Assembly: GCA_964291635.2 (NCBI GenBank)
Contig: OZ219890.1
Span: forward strand, 372,001-436,000
Origin: JAPPHA01 sp964291635
GTDB lineage: Bacteria; Pseudomonadota; Alphaproteobacteria; Rhodobacterales; Rhodobacteraceae
Direction: 5' to 3'
Length of the DNA stretch: 64,000 nucleotides
In this document: one piece after another, positions 18,093 to 27,611 of the stretch
Numbering within the stretch: the first letter of the stretch is position 1
Layout: each line of letters starts with the position of its first letter
Made by a program: the position numbers and the translations under genes
Notes under the pieces: generated by a model
What the model was told of the DNA's origin: nothing
The model's database searches: none
The model's input: the letters and a program-made list of their open reading frames with translations, nothing else

Positions 18093-19474
18093 TTTGGGCT
18101 CCTCAGTCTTTCGGGATCAAAATTCGGGCCACGCTGCCAAACCGTACCTTTGGCCGAATCCTTCAATTCGACTCCCGCCGCATGCAATCGGTCGCGAAGG
18201 CGATCGGCGGCGGCGAAGTCCTTGCGCATACGTGCAGATTGCCGCTCCTGAACCAAGCGGCCGATCATCGATTCATATTGCCTTGAAAGTGGTTCCGGGC
18301 GGTTCCAGTCACCCATGTCGTCGCCGAGCAAGCCGAGGAGACCGGCTGACGCTTTCAGTTCAATGCCGTTCCTCTTGCCGGCAACATCATGCAGGGCGGC
18401 AAGTGCAGCGGGAGTATTCAGGTCGTTGGCCAGTGCCTGAACCACGGTTGGAGAAACCTCTCCGGAGTCGTCGGCGTCGTCGCAAATCGTCCGCCACTTT
18501 CTCAACGTTGATTCTGCTTCGCGCACCCGCGCTTCCGTCCAGTCCATCGGTTTTGAATGGTGCGTCCCGAGGAAAACGAAGCGAATGACTTCGCCAGGTA
18601 TTCCACGATCAAGCAGATCCCGGATGGTGAAAAAATTCCCGAGGGACTTTGCCATTTTCTGCCCCTCGACCCTCAGCATTTCATTGTGGATCCAGACTCG
18701 TGCGAAACTGTTCCTGCCTGACAGGCAACAGCTTTGCGCAATTTCGTTTTCATGGTGCGGAAACATCAGGTCTGCACCGCCACCATGGATATCGAATGAC
18801 TCACCGAATAAAGCTCTCGTCATTGCCGAGCATTCGATGTGCCAGCCCGGTCGTCCTCGCCCCCACGGGCTAGACCAGCCAGGCAAATCATCCGTTGATG
18901 GCTTCCACAGGACGAAGTCCATTGGATCTCGCTTGTACGGGGCAACCTCGACGCGAGCACCTGCAATCATGTCGTCCAGACTGCGCCCCGACAGCGATCC
19001 GTAGTGCGGATAGGAAGTTACATCGAAAAGCACGTGCCGTTCGACCTCATATGCATGACCTTTTTCCATTAACACATTGATAAAATTTACCATTTCAGGA
19101 ATGTATTCCGTGGCACGAGGTGCCAAATCGGGCCCGAGTTCACCAAGGGCGCACATGTCCTCCAGATACCATGCAGTCGTTTCTTCCGTGATGTCACGGA
19201 TCGACCGGCCGGTTTCGGACGCGCGCGCGTTAATCTTGTCGTCAATATCGGTGATGTTGCGCGCGTAAGTGACTTTCCCCCAACCATTGACCGGCGCGAG
19301 AAATCTCAAGACGCGGTGAAGGACATCGAACACGATCACGGGTCGCGCATTTCCCACGTGCGCACGATCGTAGACCGTCGGGCCGCAGACATACATCCGG
19401 ACATGGTTCGGGTCGATCGGGGTGAAGGTTTCCCGTTTCCTGGTCCGCGAATTGTACAGTTTCAGTTCGATCAT
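18089..19474 (-). CDS. cysS: Cysteinyl-tRNA synthetase
   Basis: The 461-residue class I synthetase has the HIGH variant in YDRAHVGNARPVIVFDVL, the zinc-binding CGPTVYD region, GWHIECSAM, and KMAKSLGNF (about residues 273-281) as the KMSKS loop. It charges tRNA-Cys. The coupled cysS-cimA order is shared with other alphaproteobacteria. All catalytic motifs look intact. Confidence 0.97.
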   Translation of the reverse strand: MIELKLYNSRTRKRETFTPIDPNHVRMYVCGPTVYDRAHVGNARPVIVFDVLHRVLRFLAPVNGWGKVTYARNITDIDDKINARASETGRSIRDITEETTAWYLEDMCALGELGPDLAPRATEYIPEMVNFINVLMEKGHAYEVERHVLFDVTSYPHYGSLSGRSLDDMIAGARVEVAPYKRDPMDFVLWKPSTDDLPGWSSPWGRGRPGWHIECSAMTRALFGESFDIHGGGADLMFPHHENEIAQSCCLSGRNSFARVWIHNEMLRVEGQKMAKSLGNFFTIRDLLDRGIPGEVIRFVFLGTHHSKPMDWTEARVREAESTLRKWRTICDDADDSGEVSPTVVQALANDLNTPAALAALHDVAGKRNGIELKASAGLLGLLGDDMGDWNRPEPLSRQYESMIGRLVQERQSARMRKDFAAADRLRDRLHAAGVELKDSAKGTVWQRGPNFDPERLRSPK

Positions 19475-20291
19475 GGTTCACCGACAAGCCTGACGCGTTC
19501 CCCCAAGCGAGCACGAAATCCGATTTTTTGAGAAACAGAAGGCCGGCTCGCCTGACGATGTCAGCCGATAATGCCTATGCAGCAAGTAATGATAGCCGTC
19601 CTCATGGGCACCCAATTACGGCATGCGGTCACCGGGCGCAAGAGCGATTCAGAGCGATTGACGCCCGGTCTGGTTTGCCATCGACGCTTGAGTCCAAGAA
19701 AGAGGTGGACGAACCCGTCGGTCCGCGAGTCTCGGCCAGGCTCGCCAATGCGGCGGACAACAAGCGGTCGCGGCTGGCGGCGAGAGCGACGGAAGGGGAG
19801 GAGCCATGCTTCTGACATTTAACTTAAAAGAACGGGTGCGGAAGCGAATTGACCAAGAGCCGGATACTTGCGGGGCTCGTCTCGATGAAGGGTTGGATTG
19901 CATTCTCCGGTGACGCCGAGACAGGGAAGTCGGTTCCACGTAACGGCTACAATGCGACCTTCGATTTCCAGGAAATGCACGCGTCGGCCGACAGGCCATC
20001 CTAACGCCTGATGCGCATGCGTGGCCCCAAGGGAAATCCCAAGGTCCGCAACCCATCCGCCATCATCGGTTGCCTCCGGGAGCGCGAGGAAGTTCAACCG
20101 AATGATTGGGTTGTTTATCAGCCTCGAGACATCGACTGCCTTTCACCCTTCCCGGCGGACGGTAGCGGAACATGTCTTGGAATCAGTTCCGAAAAATTCG
20201 AACAGATGGCACTTGTCGAACCGCGGATTTCGTGATGACGATTGAGTCGGTGTCCCATCGAACTGGAACAAATTGAAGAACGGGCCTCGCG
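19475..20291. other. 817-bp region without a recognised gene
   Basis: Two weak candidates are seen. A 35-codon plus-strand reading frame at 19806-19913 starts MLLTFNLKERVRKR behind a near-perfect ribosome site (GGGGAGGAG). A 92-codon minus-strand frame at 19819-20097 starts MNFLALPEATDDGGWV and has only moderate G/C preference at third positions. They overlap each other, so at most one is real. Neither is recognised. Confidence 0.3.
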
Positions 20292-21473
20292 ATGAACCTT
20301 TCGCATCGGATTGAGAACATCAACGCTGGAGGCAGCGATGGCTGGGAGGTCTATTACCAGGCACGTCAACTTGCCGCAGCAGGCGAACCCGTTCTCGATC
20401 TCACAATTGGCGATCACGACTTTCGAACTGCGGCCCCGATCATCGACGCGATGAACCGGAGCGCAAGAGGAGGAAATACAGGTTATTCCCCGGCCCCCGG
20501 ATCGGTTGCCCTTAGGAGAGCGATCGCGGCCCGAATTGAACACCGTACAGGTGTCGAAACGTCACCCGACAATGTCCTCGTGACCGCTGGCGGCCAGGCC
20601 GCCCTGTTTGCGACACACCTTGCCGTTCTCGAAGCCGGAACGACGGGGCTTTATTGCGATCCGTACTATGCAACATTTCCCGGTACGATCAGGGCGACGG
20701 GAGCAACGGCGGTAGCGGTGCCTACGCTTCCAAGCAACGGTTTTGTCCCTACAGCAGAAGAACTGAGTCGTTGCATCGACGAAACGGCCCGCTCAGTCCT
20801 GATCAATTCTCCAAACAATCCGAGCGGAGCCTTGTATGACCGTGAGGCATTGGTCGAGATCGGAAAAGTCTGCAAGGAAAACGACCTTTGGTTGATCTCT
20901 GACGAGGTATACGAAAGCCAGGTCTGGTCAGGAGAACACGTCTCTCCACGCTCGATTCCGGAACTTGCGGATAGGACTCTGGTGATCGGTTCGCTCTCGA
21001 AAAGCCATGCAATGACCGGTTTCCGGTGCGGCTGGGTCGTCGGACCTGAGGACGTCATTTCTCGAATCGCAGATCTGGCGACGGTCAGCACCTACGGGGT
21101 TGCCGGTTTCGTTCAGGACGCGGCGCTCAGCGCAATTGTGCAAGGAGACCAGATCGAGGCGCGGGTGACGAATATCTATCAACAACGGCTTGAGGTCGCC
21201 ATGGGTTGCCTGTCAGGCGTGAACTCGGTTCTTGCGGTTCCACCCAAGGGAGCGATGTACGTCTTGCTTGACGTTTCGCCGACCGGATTGTCCGGGACCG
21301 AATTTGCGGACCGCCTTCTTGAGAACAGGCGCATCGCCGTGATGCCAGGGGAAAGCTTCGGCTTGGCAACGGCAAGGCATGTTCGGGTTGCCCTGACGAC
21401 TGGTTCCAACCGCCTTTCGAAAGCATTGAACAACCTCATCGACTTTGCAGGTGACCTCGCCAGGCACACATGA
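20292..21473 (+). CDS. Class I/II PLP-dependent aminotransferase
   Basis: The 393-residue fold-type I enzyme has NSPNNPSGALYDREAL, SDEVYE and the cofactor lysine in VIGSLSKSHAMTGFRCGW, all in the expected order for the AAT-I family. The substrate is not evident. It could be an aspartate, aromatic or arginine-pyruvate type enzyme. It is 294 bp upstream of a PLP decarboxylase on the same strand, which suggests a shared amino-acid or amine pathway, though the gap leaves room for independent transcription. Confidence 0.88.
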   Translation: MNLSHRIENINAGGSDGWEVYYQARQLAAAGEPVLDLTIGDHDFRTAAPIIDAMNRSARGGNTGYSPAPGSVALRRAIAARIEHRTGVETSPDNVLVTAGGQAALFATHLAVLEAGTTGLYCDPYYATFPGTIRATGATAVAVPTLPSNGFVPTAEELSRCIDETARSVLINSPNNPSGALYDREALVEIGKVCKENDLWLISDEVYESQVWSGEHVSPRSIPELADRTLVIGSLSKSHAMTGFRCGWVVGPEDVISRIADLATVSTYGVAGFVQDAALSAIVQGDQIEARVTNIYQQRLEVAMGCLSGVNSVLAVPPKGAMYVLLDVSPTGLSGTEFADRLLENRRIAVMPGESFGLATARHVRVALTTGSNRLSKALNNLIDFAGDLARHT

Positions 21474-21767
21474 GGAATGCGAGAATTCGCGCGGAGAGTC
21501 TGCATCAGGATCCGGTTCTGGCGGCATCAAAAACGTGCCGATCACGGGAGGCACCCTGCTCCACGCCGGCAAGCGCATGCGAAGGATCCCGCCTGGACGT
21601 CAGGGGTTCACCGATCCCGGAAGCTGTTGTAATGGGACAGGGTCTTGACCCGGGACGTCATTTTTCCGGACCTGGACGCAGAATCCGTGTCGAAACCAGC
21701 CGGACCGCAAAGGACGGTCCTGGCCCGCCAACACCTTCCACCTGTTTGAATCAAGAGGTTTGACGCA

Positions 21768-23174
21768 ATGCGATACGCTGACTACCGCCGGTGGAGCAAC
21801 AGGGCGACGGACTGGATAGAGAATTATCACGCTTCGATCGGCGAGCGGCCGGTGCGCTCGGCAGTCAAGCCGGGCGATATTTTGAACCGGATACCCTCGT
21901 CACCTCCCGAAAATGCTGAATCCATGGAAAGGATTTTTGTGGACTTTGAGGAAATAATCCCGGATGGGTTGACGCATTGGCAGCATCCGAGGTTTTTTGC
22001 CTATTTCTCGGCAAACGCAGCCCCTGCATCCATGGTTGCCGAGCAACTATCGAGCGCAATCGGCGCGCAGGGAATGCTCTGGCAGACGTCCCCGGCCATC
22101 ACGGAACTCGAGATGGCCATGACCGGGTGGCTACGCGACGCGCTCGGCTTGCCGACGTCCTTCGAAGGAGTCATCCAGGACAGCGCGTCTTCCGCAACCC
22201 TTGCCGCTGTCCTGACCATGCGCGAACGCGCGCTCACCTTCGAAGGCAACAGGGCCGGCCTCGCCGACAAGGGCAGGATCCGAATCTACGCAACCGACCA
22301 AGCGCACAGTTCGCTGGACAAGGCAATTCGGATTGCTGGAATCGGCCAGGATAATCTCGTCAGGATCCAAACCGACGGAAACCTGGCGATGTCGCCGCAG
22401 TCGTTTGCGGGGCAGATTTCCCGGGACCTGAAAGATGGGCATCGTCCTGCAGGCGTCACCACCGTCATCGGCGGCACCTCTGTAGGTGCGTCCGATAGTT
22501 TGCGCCCGATTCTCGAGATCTGTCGCGAACAGGGACTCTACAGCCATGTCGATGCGGCTTGGGCAGGTTCGGCGATGATTTGCCCTGAATTTCGTCACGT
22601 CTGGGATGGAATCGAACTCGCTGACAGCGTCGTATTCAATCCTCACAAGTGGCTTGGCGCCCAGTTCGATTGTTCGGTTCAGTTCCTCGCCGATCCTTCT
22701 GATCAGGTTCGGACACTGGGAGTTCGGCCGGGTTATCTCAAGACCCTCGAACACTCGAAGGTTACGGATTTCAGCGACTGGAGTATCCAGCTTGGGCGCA
22801 GGTTTCGGGCATTGAAGATCTGGTTTCTGCTTCGCGCCTACGGGCTAGAGGGACTTCGAATTCGAATCCGAAACCACGTAACCTGGGCCAATGAACTTCA
22901 GGTCCAGCTTGCCCGTATTCCGCAAATCGAGATCACGACACCGTGTCGCTTTTCCCTGTTCACGTTCCGGTACGTTCCTTCCGACGGGTCCGATCCGGAT
23001 GAGGCGACGGAGAGGCTCTTGCAGGCAATCAATGCTGACGGCCGTTTGTATTTGACACAAACGATGCACGACGGCCGATTCGTTATCCGTATGCAGGTCG
23101 GACAATTCGACACGACCCGCGATGATGTCCACATGGTTGCCGACGTTGTCCGCGAACTCATACCTATACAATGA
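21768..23174 (+). CDS. PLP-dependent group II amino acid decarboxylase (aromatic amino acid/tyrosine decarboxylase-like)
   Basis: This 468-residue protein has the DDC-family hallmarks: LTHWQHPRFFAYFSANAAPAS near the start (compare the THWxHPxFxAYFP motif), VDAAWAGSAMICPE, and the cofactor lysine in NPHKWLGAQFDCS. Family members decarboxylate L-DOPA, tyrosine, tryptophan or phenylalanine to amines. The substrate cannot be fixed from these motifs. It sits between an aminotransferase and an MttB-like methyltransferase, so a role in making or breaking an amine is plausible. Confidence 0.87.
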   Translation: MRYADYRRWSNRATDWIENYHASIGERPVRSAVKPGDILNRIPSSPPENAESMERIFVDFEEIIPDGLTHWQHPRFFAYFSANAAPASMVAEQLSSAIGAQGMLWQTSPAITELEMAMTGWLRDALGLPTSFEGVIQDSASSATLAAVLTMRERALTFEGNRAGLADKGRIRIYATDQAHSSLDKAIRIAGIGQDNLVRIQTDGNLAMSPQSFAGQISRDLKDGHRPAGVTTVIGGTSVGASDSLRPILEICREQGLYSHVDAAWAGSAMICPEFRHVWDGIELADSVVFNPHKWLGAQFDCSVQFLADPSDQVRTLGVRPGYLKTLEHSKVTDFSDWSIQLGRRFRALKIWFLLRAYGLEGLRIRIRNHVTWANELQVQLARIPQIEITTPCRFSLFTFRYVPSDGSDPDEATERLLQAINADGRLYLTQTMHDGRFVIRMQVGQFDTTRDDVHMVADVVRELIPIQ

Positions 23175-23617
23175 CGAAGTATTGCGGCCTTTCATTGATA
23201 CCTGCCATACGTGATCCGTTCGCACGACAGGCGGCCGATCAGAGAATCGCACGATCACTTCTTGCCTGGAATCTTGTCGTTCGATCAACCGAGTTGCCCG
23301 GTGATTGAATCGTCATCCTCGTCGGTGCTGTCCCGCTTCACCTGCCGAGATCCAGCACCAAGGCATGAGTCATCCATCAACGGGCGCAAATGGCCTTGGT
23401 TAGAAGTGCATCATGTTTGACAACACGAGGACAGACAATTAACGCTTTGTTTACCGCCCTGTGAACAAGGAGTCGGAAGATTGGTCGATTTGGACTGGTT
23501 GGAAGCGCTAATTTCGCTGACGATTGGGGCAAATCGAGGTCGCGCTGCACGCGGATCTCCCGAGTTGTAAACCGAGTCTGGCAATCCAATCCCGTTCTCT
23601 AGGGCAGGTTCTCTCAC
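23175..23617. other. 443-bp intergenic region upstream of the MttB-like gene
   Basis: No convincing gene is seen. Short minus-strand frames here lack ribosome sites and recognisable similarity. The size leaves room for a promoter and leader for the downstream methyltransferase, but no riboswitch fold or terminator was recognised by eye. Confidence 0.4.
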
Positions 23618-25159
23618 ATGAATGATATCCGACCACGCAGGGCAGGTGGCCGATTGGCACGTCGAACCCTGCGCTCCTCACCCTTGCCGAGGGATGCCCG
23701 ACCGATCAGGCCGGGACTCGAAGGCGGAACATACCGACCGCTAACAGAGACTGGCGTCCACCGAATCCATCGTGCAGCTCTCGACGCCCTCGAACAGATC
23801 GGAATTGCCGACGCACCGGCATCGGGCATCGAGATCCTAACAGGCGCAGGTGCAGTATTAGGTAACGATGGAAGAGTGCGTTTTCCGCGTGCTCTGGTCG
23901 AGGACACCATTGCCATTGCGGCGAAGAAAATTGTCCTTCATGGCCGTGGTCCAAGACATGACATGGAACTGTCAGGTCACCGCGTCCACTTTGGAACGGC
24001 CGGCGCGGCGGTTCATCTGGTCGATGTGGAAAACCGGGAATACCGGGAATGCACGGTTCAGGATCTACACGATGCTGCACGTATCGTGGAGCAACTCGAC
24101 AATGTGCATTTCTTTCAGCGACCCATGGTTTGCCGTGATATTCCCGACAACTACGAAATGGATCTCAACACGATCTACGCGTCGTGTACCGGAACGCTCA
24201 AACACGTCGGGACAAGCTTTACGGAAGTGGCGTACATGCCCGGCATGTTCGATCTGATCTACACGATTGCGGGCGGCGAACAGTCGTTCCGTGACCGGCC
24301 GTTCATTTCCAATTCGAATTGCTTTGTCGTGCCTCCCATGAAGTTTGCGACAGAGAGTTGCCTGGTCCTCGAGGCATGTGTTCGGGGAGGAATGCCTGTT
24401 CTTCTCTTGTCGGCCGGACAGGCCGGCGCCACGGCGCCAGCGCCGATCGCCGGCGCAATCGTTCAGGCGACAGCAGAGTGCCTTGCCGGACTGGTCTATG
24501 TCAACGCCATGATCCCGGGATTTCCGGCTATTTTCGGCACCTGGCCGTTTGTCTCCGATTTGCGTACCGGCGCGATGTCAGGCGGATCCGGTGAGCAGGC
24601 GCTTCTGACGGCGGGATGTGCGCAAATGCACAAGTACTATGGTGTTCCAGGCGGGGCCGCGGCGGGAATAGCTGATTCGAAATTGCCGGACATGCAGGCC
24701 GGATATGAACAGGCGCACTCGAATGTCATGGCCGGTTTGTCTGGCCTCAACATGGTTTACGAGGCCGCTGGTATGCATGCGTCCTTGCTGGGGTTTTGTC
24801 TCGAGAGTCTCATAATCGGTGACGATTTGCTCGGGCAGTCGATGCGTTGCGTACGCGGAATCGAAGTTTCGGAGGACAACGTTTCCCTGGACGTTATCAG
24901 GAGTGTCTGTCTGGACGGTCCGGGCCATTACCTCGGCCACCAGCAAACTCTGCAACTCATGCAGAAAGAGTACATTTACCCTGCGATCGCCGATCGGACG
25001 TCGCCAAAGGAGTGGCAGGAAAACAACCGAACCGGACATCTCGATTCTGCAATTCGCCGCAAGCAGGAAATCCTGTCCCAGGCGTCTTCTGCACGACTCC
25101 CTCCGGATCTGGACGCCAGGATTCGCAAAGACTTTCGTATTCATCTTCCTCCGACGTAA
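23618..25159 (+). CDS. MttB-superfamily (trimethylamine methyltransferase-like) protein, non-pyrrolysine
   Basis: The 513-residue protein has the MttB-family layout (YRPLTETGVHRIHRAALDALEQIGI at the start; GAMSGGSGEQALLTAGCAQMHKYYGVPGG in the core). The frame is continuous without an internal TAG, so this is a member lacking pyrrolysine, like the bacterial betaine-type demethylases. Such enzymes move a methyl group from a quaternary amine to a corrinoid protein. No corrinoid-binding protein or methyl-cobalamin:THF methyltransferase gene is nearby, so partners must lie elsewhere or the chemistry differs. Substrate unknown. Confidence 0.85.
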   Translation: MNDIRPRRAGGRLARRTLRSSPLPRDARPIRPGLEGGTYRPLTETGVHRIHRAALDALEQIGIADAPASGIEILTGAGAVLGNDGRVRFPRALVEDTIAIAAKKIVLHGRGPRHDMELSGHRVHFGTAGAAVHLVDVENREYRECTVQDLHDAARIVEQLDNVHFFQRPMVCRDIPDNYEMDLNTIYASCTGTLKHVGTSFTEVAYMPGMFDLIYTIAGGEQSFRDRPFISNSNCFVVPPMKFATESCLVLEACVRGGMPVLLLSAGQAGATAPAPIAGAIVQATAECLAGLVYVNAMIPGFPAIFGTWPFVSDLRTGAMSGGSGEQALLTAGCAQMHKYYGVPGGAAAGIADSKLPDMQAGYEQAHSNVMAGLSGLNMVYEAAGMHASLLGFCLESLIIGDDLLGQSMRCVRGIEVSEDNVSLDVIRSVCLDGPGHYLGHQQTLQLMQKEYIYPAIADRTSPKEWQENNRTGHLDSAIRRKQEILSQASSARLPPDLDARIRKDFRIHLPPT

Positions 25160-25375
25160 CCTGCTCTTCCCGGAATGGCAGGCACGACGGGATTTCATTG
25201 GCTGGAGATGTCGCTGGCCCCTGAAATCGAACGAAGATGGATGAAACGGCTTCCCGGCGAAGATACGACTTCGCCCGACGTTGGCTACACCTGCAAGTTG
25301 TCTGCTTGACCGGCCAGCCGCACGCGGCGGCACACAACCGGCTGTCGGGAACGGCAGGACCGGTCCCGTATTGTA

Positions 25376-26149
25376 CTATCCGACGACAGTACGAAGGTCA
25401 CGCGCGACGCCGGAGACTGCCTTGGCAAGAATACCGAGATCGGTACCAACGGCCAGAAAGTTCGCGCCCCATTCCACGAATTTCCTGGCCGCTTCGGCGC
25501 CGCCCACATAAATTCCGGCAGATCTTCCCGCGTTTCGAATTTGCTTCAGTGCCTTCTCGATCGCTTCTTGTACATCGGGGTGCCCGGGATTCCCGAGATG
25601 ACCCATGTCGGCCGAGAGGTCGGAAGGACCAACGAAAAGGCAGTCGACTCCGTCGACTCCAAGCAACGCGTCCAGGTTGTTCAGGGCGATTTGGCTTTCG
25701 ATCTGGATGATCAGGCAGGCCTCCTGGTTGGCCGTGGACAGGTAGTCCGCATTCAGCCCGAACTGGCCTGCGCGGGTTCCCGACGCGACACCTCGAATTC
25801 CGTCTGGCGGATAACGCATGGCGCGGACCATTGCTGAGGCGTATTCCGCGGATTCCACCATTGGCACCATGAGTGTTTGCGCACCTGCATCCATGAATTG
25901 CTTGATGACGTGGTTCTGTCCTTCCACCACTCTCACGACCGCGGGAACACCTGTCGCGTCGAGCGCGACCAGTTGATCGCGGACGGAAAGCACATCGTTT
26001 GTTGAATGTTCGCTGTCCACGACGATCCAGTCAAAGCCGGCGTGGCCCAGGAGCTCAGCCGCCAGTGGAGAACCGAGGCTATGAAACAGTCCGACGCTCG
26101 GTTTTCCCTCGCGCAGCATGCGTTTGAGCAGGTTGATCCTGGCGGGCAT
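25376..26149 (-). CDS. HpcH/HpaI family aldolase
   Basis: Starting at the ATG at 26149, which follows GGGAGAG at 8 bp, the protein is 257 residues. An ATG 42 bp upstream lacks a ribosome site. Motifs: GLFHSLGSPLAAELLGHAGFDWIVVDSEHS, the metal/substrate region MVPMVESAEYA, IQIESQIALNNLD and FVGPSDLSADMG, all standard for 4-hydroxy-2-oxoheptanedioate aldolase-type enzymes. These class II aldolases cleave 4-hydroxy-2-oxoacids to pyruvate or related compounds plus an aldehyde. The true substrate is unknown. Confidence 0.9.
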   Translation of the reverse strand: MPARINLLKRMLREGKPSVGLFHSLGSPLAAELLGHAGFDWIVVDSEHSTNDVLSVRDQLVALDATGVPAVVRVVEGQNHVIKQFMDAGAQTLMVPMVESAEYASAMVRAMRYPPDGIRGVASGTRAGQFGLNADYLSTANQEACLIIQIESQIALNNLDALLGVDGVDCLFVGPSDLSADMGHLGNPGHPDVQEAIEKALKQIRNAGRSAGIYVGGAEAARKFVEWGANFLAVGTDLGILAKAVSGVARDLRTVVG

Positions 26150-26204
26150 GCGATACTCTCCCAAATGTGATCGGATTTTGCCTTTTGGCACTTCTGTCAG
26201 TGAT

Positions 26205-26636
26205 TCACGTTGTTAGCGTCCAGGAACCGGTCGTCAATTGTTCTGTCTTCGCCGACCTGGTCAGCAGGTCAAACACGCAATGCCAATCCACCGGCAGTTC
26301 GGGGGTGATTTCGTCTTCAAGAACGGCCCACGGGGGACACCCCTGACCGACTGTGTCGCGGCACGCTCTCTTGACGATTTTTGTGGCTGGCACAAGGCCG
26401 TTATCTTTCGCAAGGGCAATACTTGCCGATTCTGCCATCAAGAATCCAACGATTTCCGCGAAGATCCGTTCCGGCGCATCCTTTGGCAGAACAGCAATTG
26501 GGCCCATCCTCCACTTGAAGCAGGTCGGTTGTGCGGTCAGCCCGAGCAGAGTCATCTGTTCCTCGATCGAGAGGTTTAAATCTCCGCAATCGTGAAGAAC
26601 GCGCATAACGCCGGGCCAAGCAGGCCCTTCAATCAA
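26205..26636 (-). CDS. Xre/MbcA/ParS-like antitoxin-type protein, toxin partner not seen
   Basis: A 143-residue protein whose first half resembles the Xre-like helix-turn-helix of ParS/MbcA antitoxins: LNLSIEEQMTLLGLTAQPTCFKWRMG followed by PKDAPERIFAEIVGFLMA. The C-terminal half (TPELPVDWHCVFDLL) does not show the usual DUF2384 motif. Its start overlaps the LysR gene end by 4 bp, so it is read with that regulator. No RES-domain toxin is adjacent. It may be a stand-alone regulator. Assignment by pattern only. Confidence 0.45.
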   Translation of the reverse strand: MIEGPAWPGVMRVLHDCGDLNLSIEEQMTLLGLTAQPTCFKWRMGPIAVLPKDAPERIFAEIVGFLMAESASIALAKDNGLVPATKIVKRACRDTVGQGCPPWAVLEDEITPELPVDWHCVFDLLTRSAKTEQLTTGSWTLTT

Positions 26637-27514
26637 AGGTCATAACCTGACGTCTCTTTCTCGATCCAGTCCAGGAACGCATCGGAGGCCGGGGTCCGGG
26701 CATGGGTCGACGGCGGAAGAAGAAAGTACCCCTCCCTCAACGATGCGGTGTGTTCAAACGGACGGACAAGGTCGCCCTTCTCGAGCAGATCCAAGACGAG
26801 CGAATCGTGGGCCATCGTGATGCCTGCGCCATTCAGCGCCGCCGTGATCGCGATCACGAAGGTCGAAGTCAGGTTTACTTCACCGTCCCGGGCAAACTCC
26901 TTGCCCTGTGTCTTGAACCAGTTCCCCCAGGTGCCGGTGATACCGGCGCAGTCGAAAAGGGTGGCCGATTGCAGATCGAAGGCTTCACCGCAGTAGCCAG
27001 GCGCGCAAACAGGAAAAAACCGCTCGTCGGCAAGGCGGACCGCCGCTTCGGACATGTCTTCGCCCCTTCCAAATCGGATTTCGACGGACGCGTTTGCCGC
27101 ATGGCGCTCGGGGTCCCAGATCGGGGTCACGATGTTGAGCACGAGCCAAGGATACATCGAATAGAGCCGGTCCAGGCGCGGCGCGAGCCAGAACACGGAA
27201 AAGGCCATGTTGCATTGAAGCGTCATGTTTCGGCCCCGGTCACCGCCCGTGAACGCCCTTGTGCTGCTGGCTATCAGCTCGAAGGCCTCGCGAAGGCCGG
27301 GAAGGTAGTTCGCACCATCTTCGGTCAACTCCAGGGTTCGTGTTTTTCGAATGAACAGGTCGCGGCCAAGAAGAGACTCGAGGCGTCGGACATGCTGGGA
27401 AACGGCGGACTGGGTCAGGTTCAACTCGGTCGCCGCGCGGGTGAAACTGAGGTGGCGCGCCGTGACCTCGAAGGCGCGCAGCCAAGTGAGTGGCGGGAGT
27501 CGGGAGATCGTCAT
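26633..27514 (-). CDS. LysR-family transcriptional regulator
   Basis: The 293-residue protein has the N-terminal LysR helix-turn-helix (LTWLRAFEVTARHLSFTRAATELNLTQSAVSQHVRRLE shape) and a substrate-binding C-terminal domain. The start MTISRLPPL and overall form match the GcvA-like subgroup. It is divergent from the class II aldolase/desaturase cluster across 97 bp that contain the palindrome CTAATTGATTAG. LysR proteins typically control the divergent neighbour and respond to a pathway intermediate. Confidence 0.93.
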   Translation of the reverse strand: MTISRLPPLTWLRAFEVTARHLSFTRAATELNLTQSAVSQHVRRLESLLGRDLFIRKTRTLELTEDGANYLPGLREAFELIASSTRAFTGGDRGRNMTLQCNMAFSVFWLAPRLDRLYSMYPWLVLNIVTPIWDPERHAANASVEIRFGRGEDMSEAAVRLADERFFPVCAPGYCGEAFDLQSATLFDCAGITGTWGNWFKTQGKEFARDGEVNLTSTFVIAITAALNGAGITMAHDSLVLDLLEKGDLVRPFEHTASLREGYFLLPPSTHARTPASDAFLDWIEKETSGYDL

Positions 27515-27543
27515 TCCTGCCCATTACGCATGTATTAATTTTT

Positions 27544-27555
27544 CTAATTGATTAG
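27544..27555. promoter_or_regulatory. Candidate LysR-type operator
   Basis: CTAAT-TG-ATTAG is a perfect interrupted palindrome in the A/T-rich space between the divergent lysR and class II aldolase genes. Its location is where LysR regulators bind. It is a short site, so the call rests mainly on position. Confidence 0.5.
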
Positions 27556-27611
27556 CCGAAAAATCATTGTTTGTCAGCTTCCATCACTCCTGAAAGAAAG
27601 TGTCACCGGTC

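Noticed and set aside
19649..20056. 135-codon minus-strand frame in the cysS upstream gap
   Set aside because: Proline/arginine/serine-rich, overlaps other weak candidates, no motif.
23618..25159. Pyrrolysine-containing MttB
   Set aside because: The frame has no internal TAG, so pyrrolysine is not encoded.
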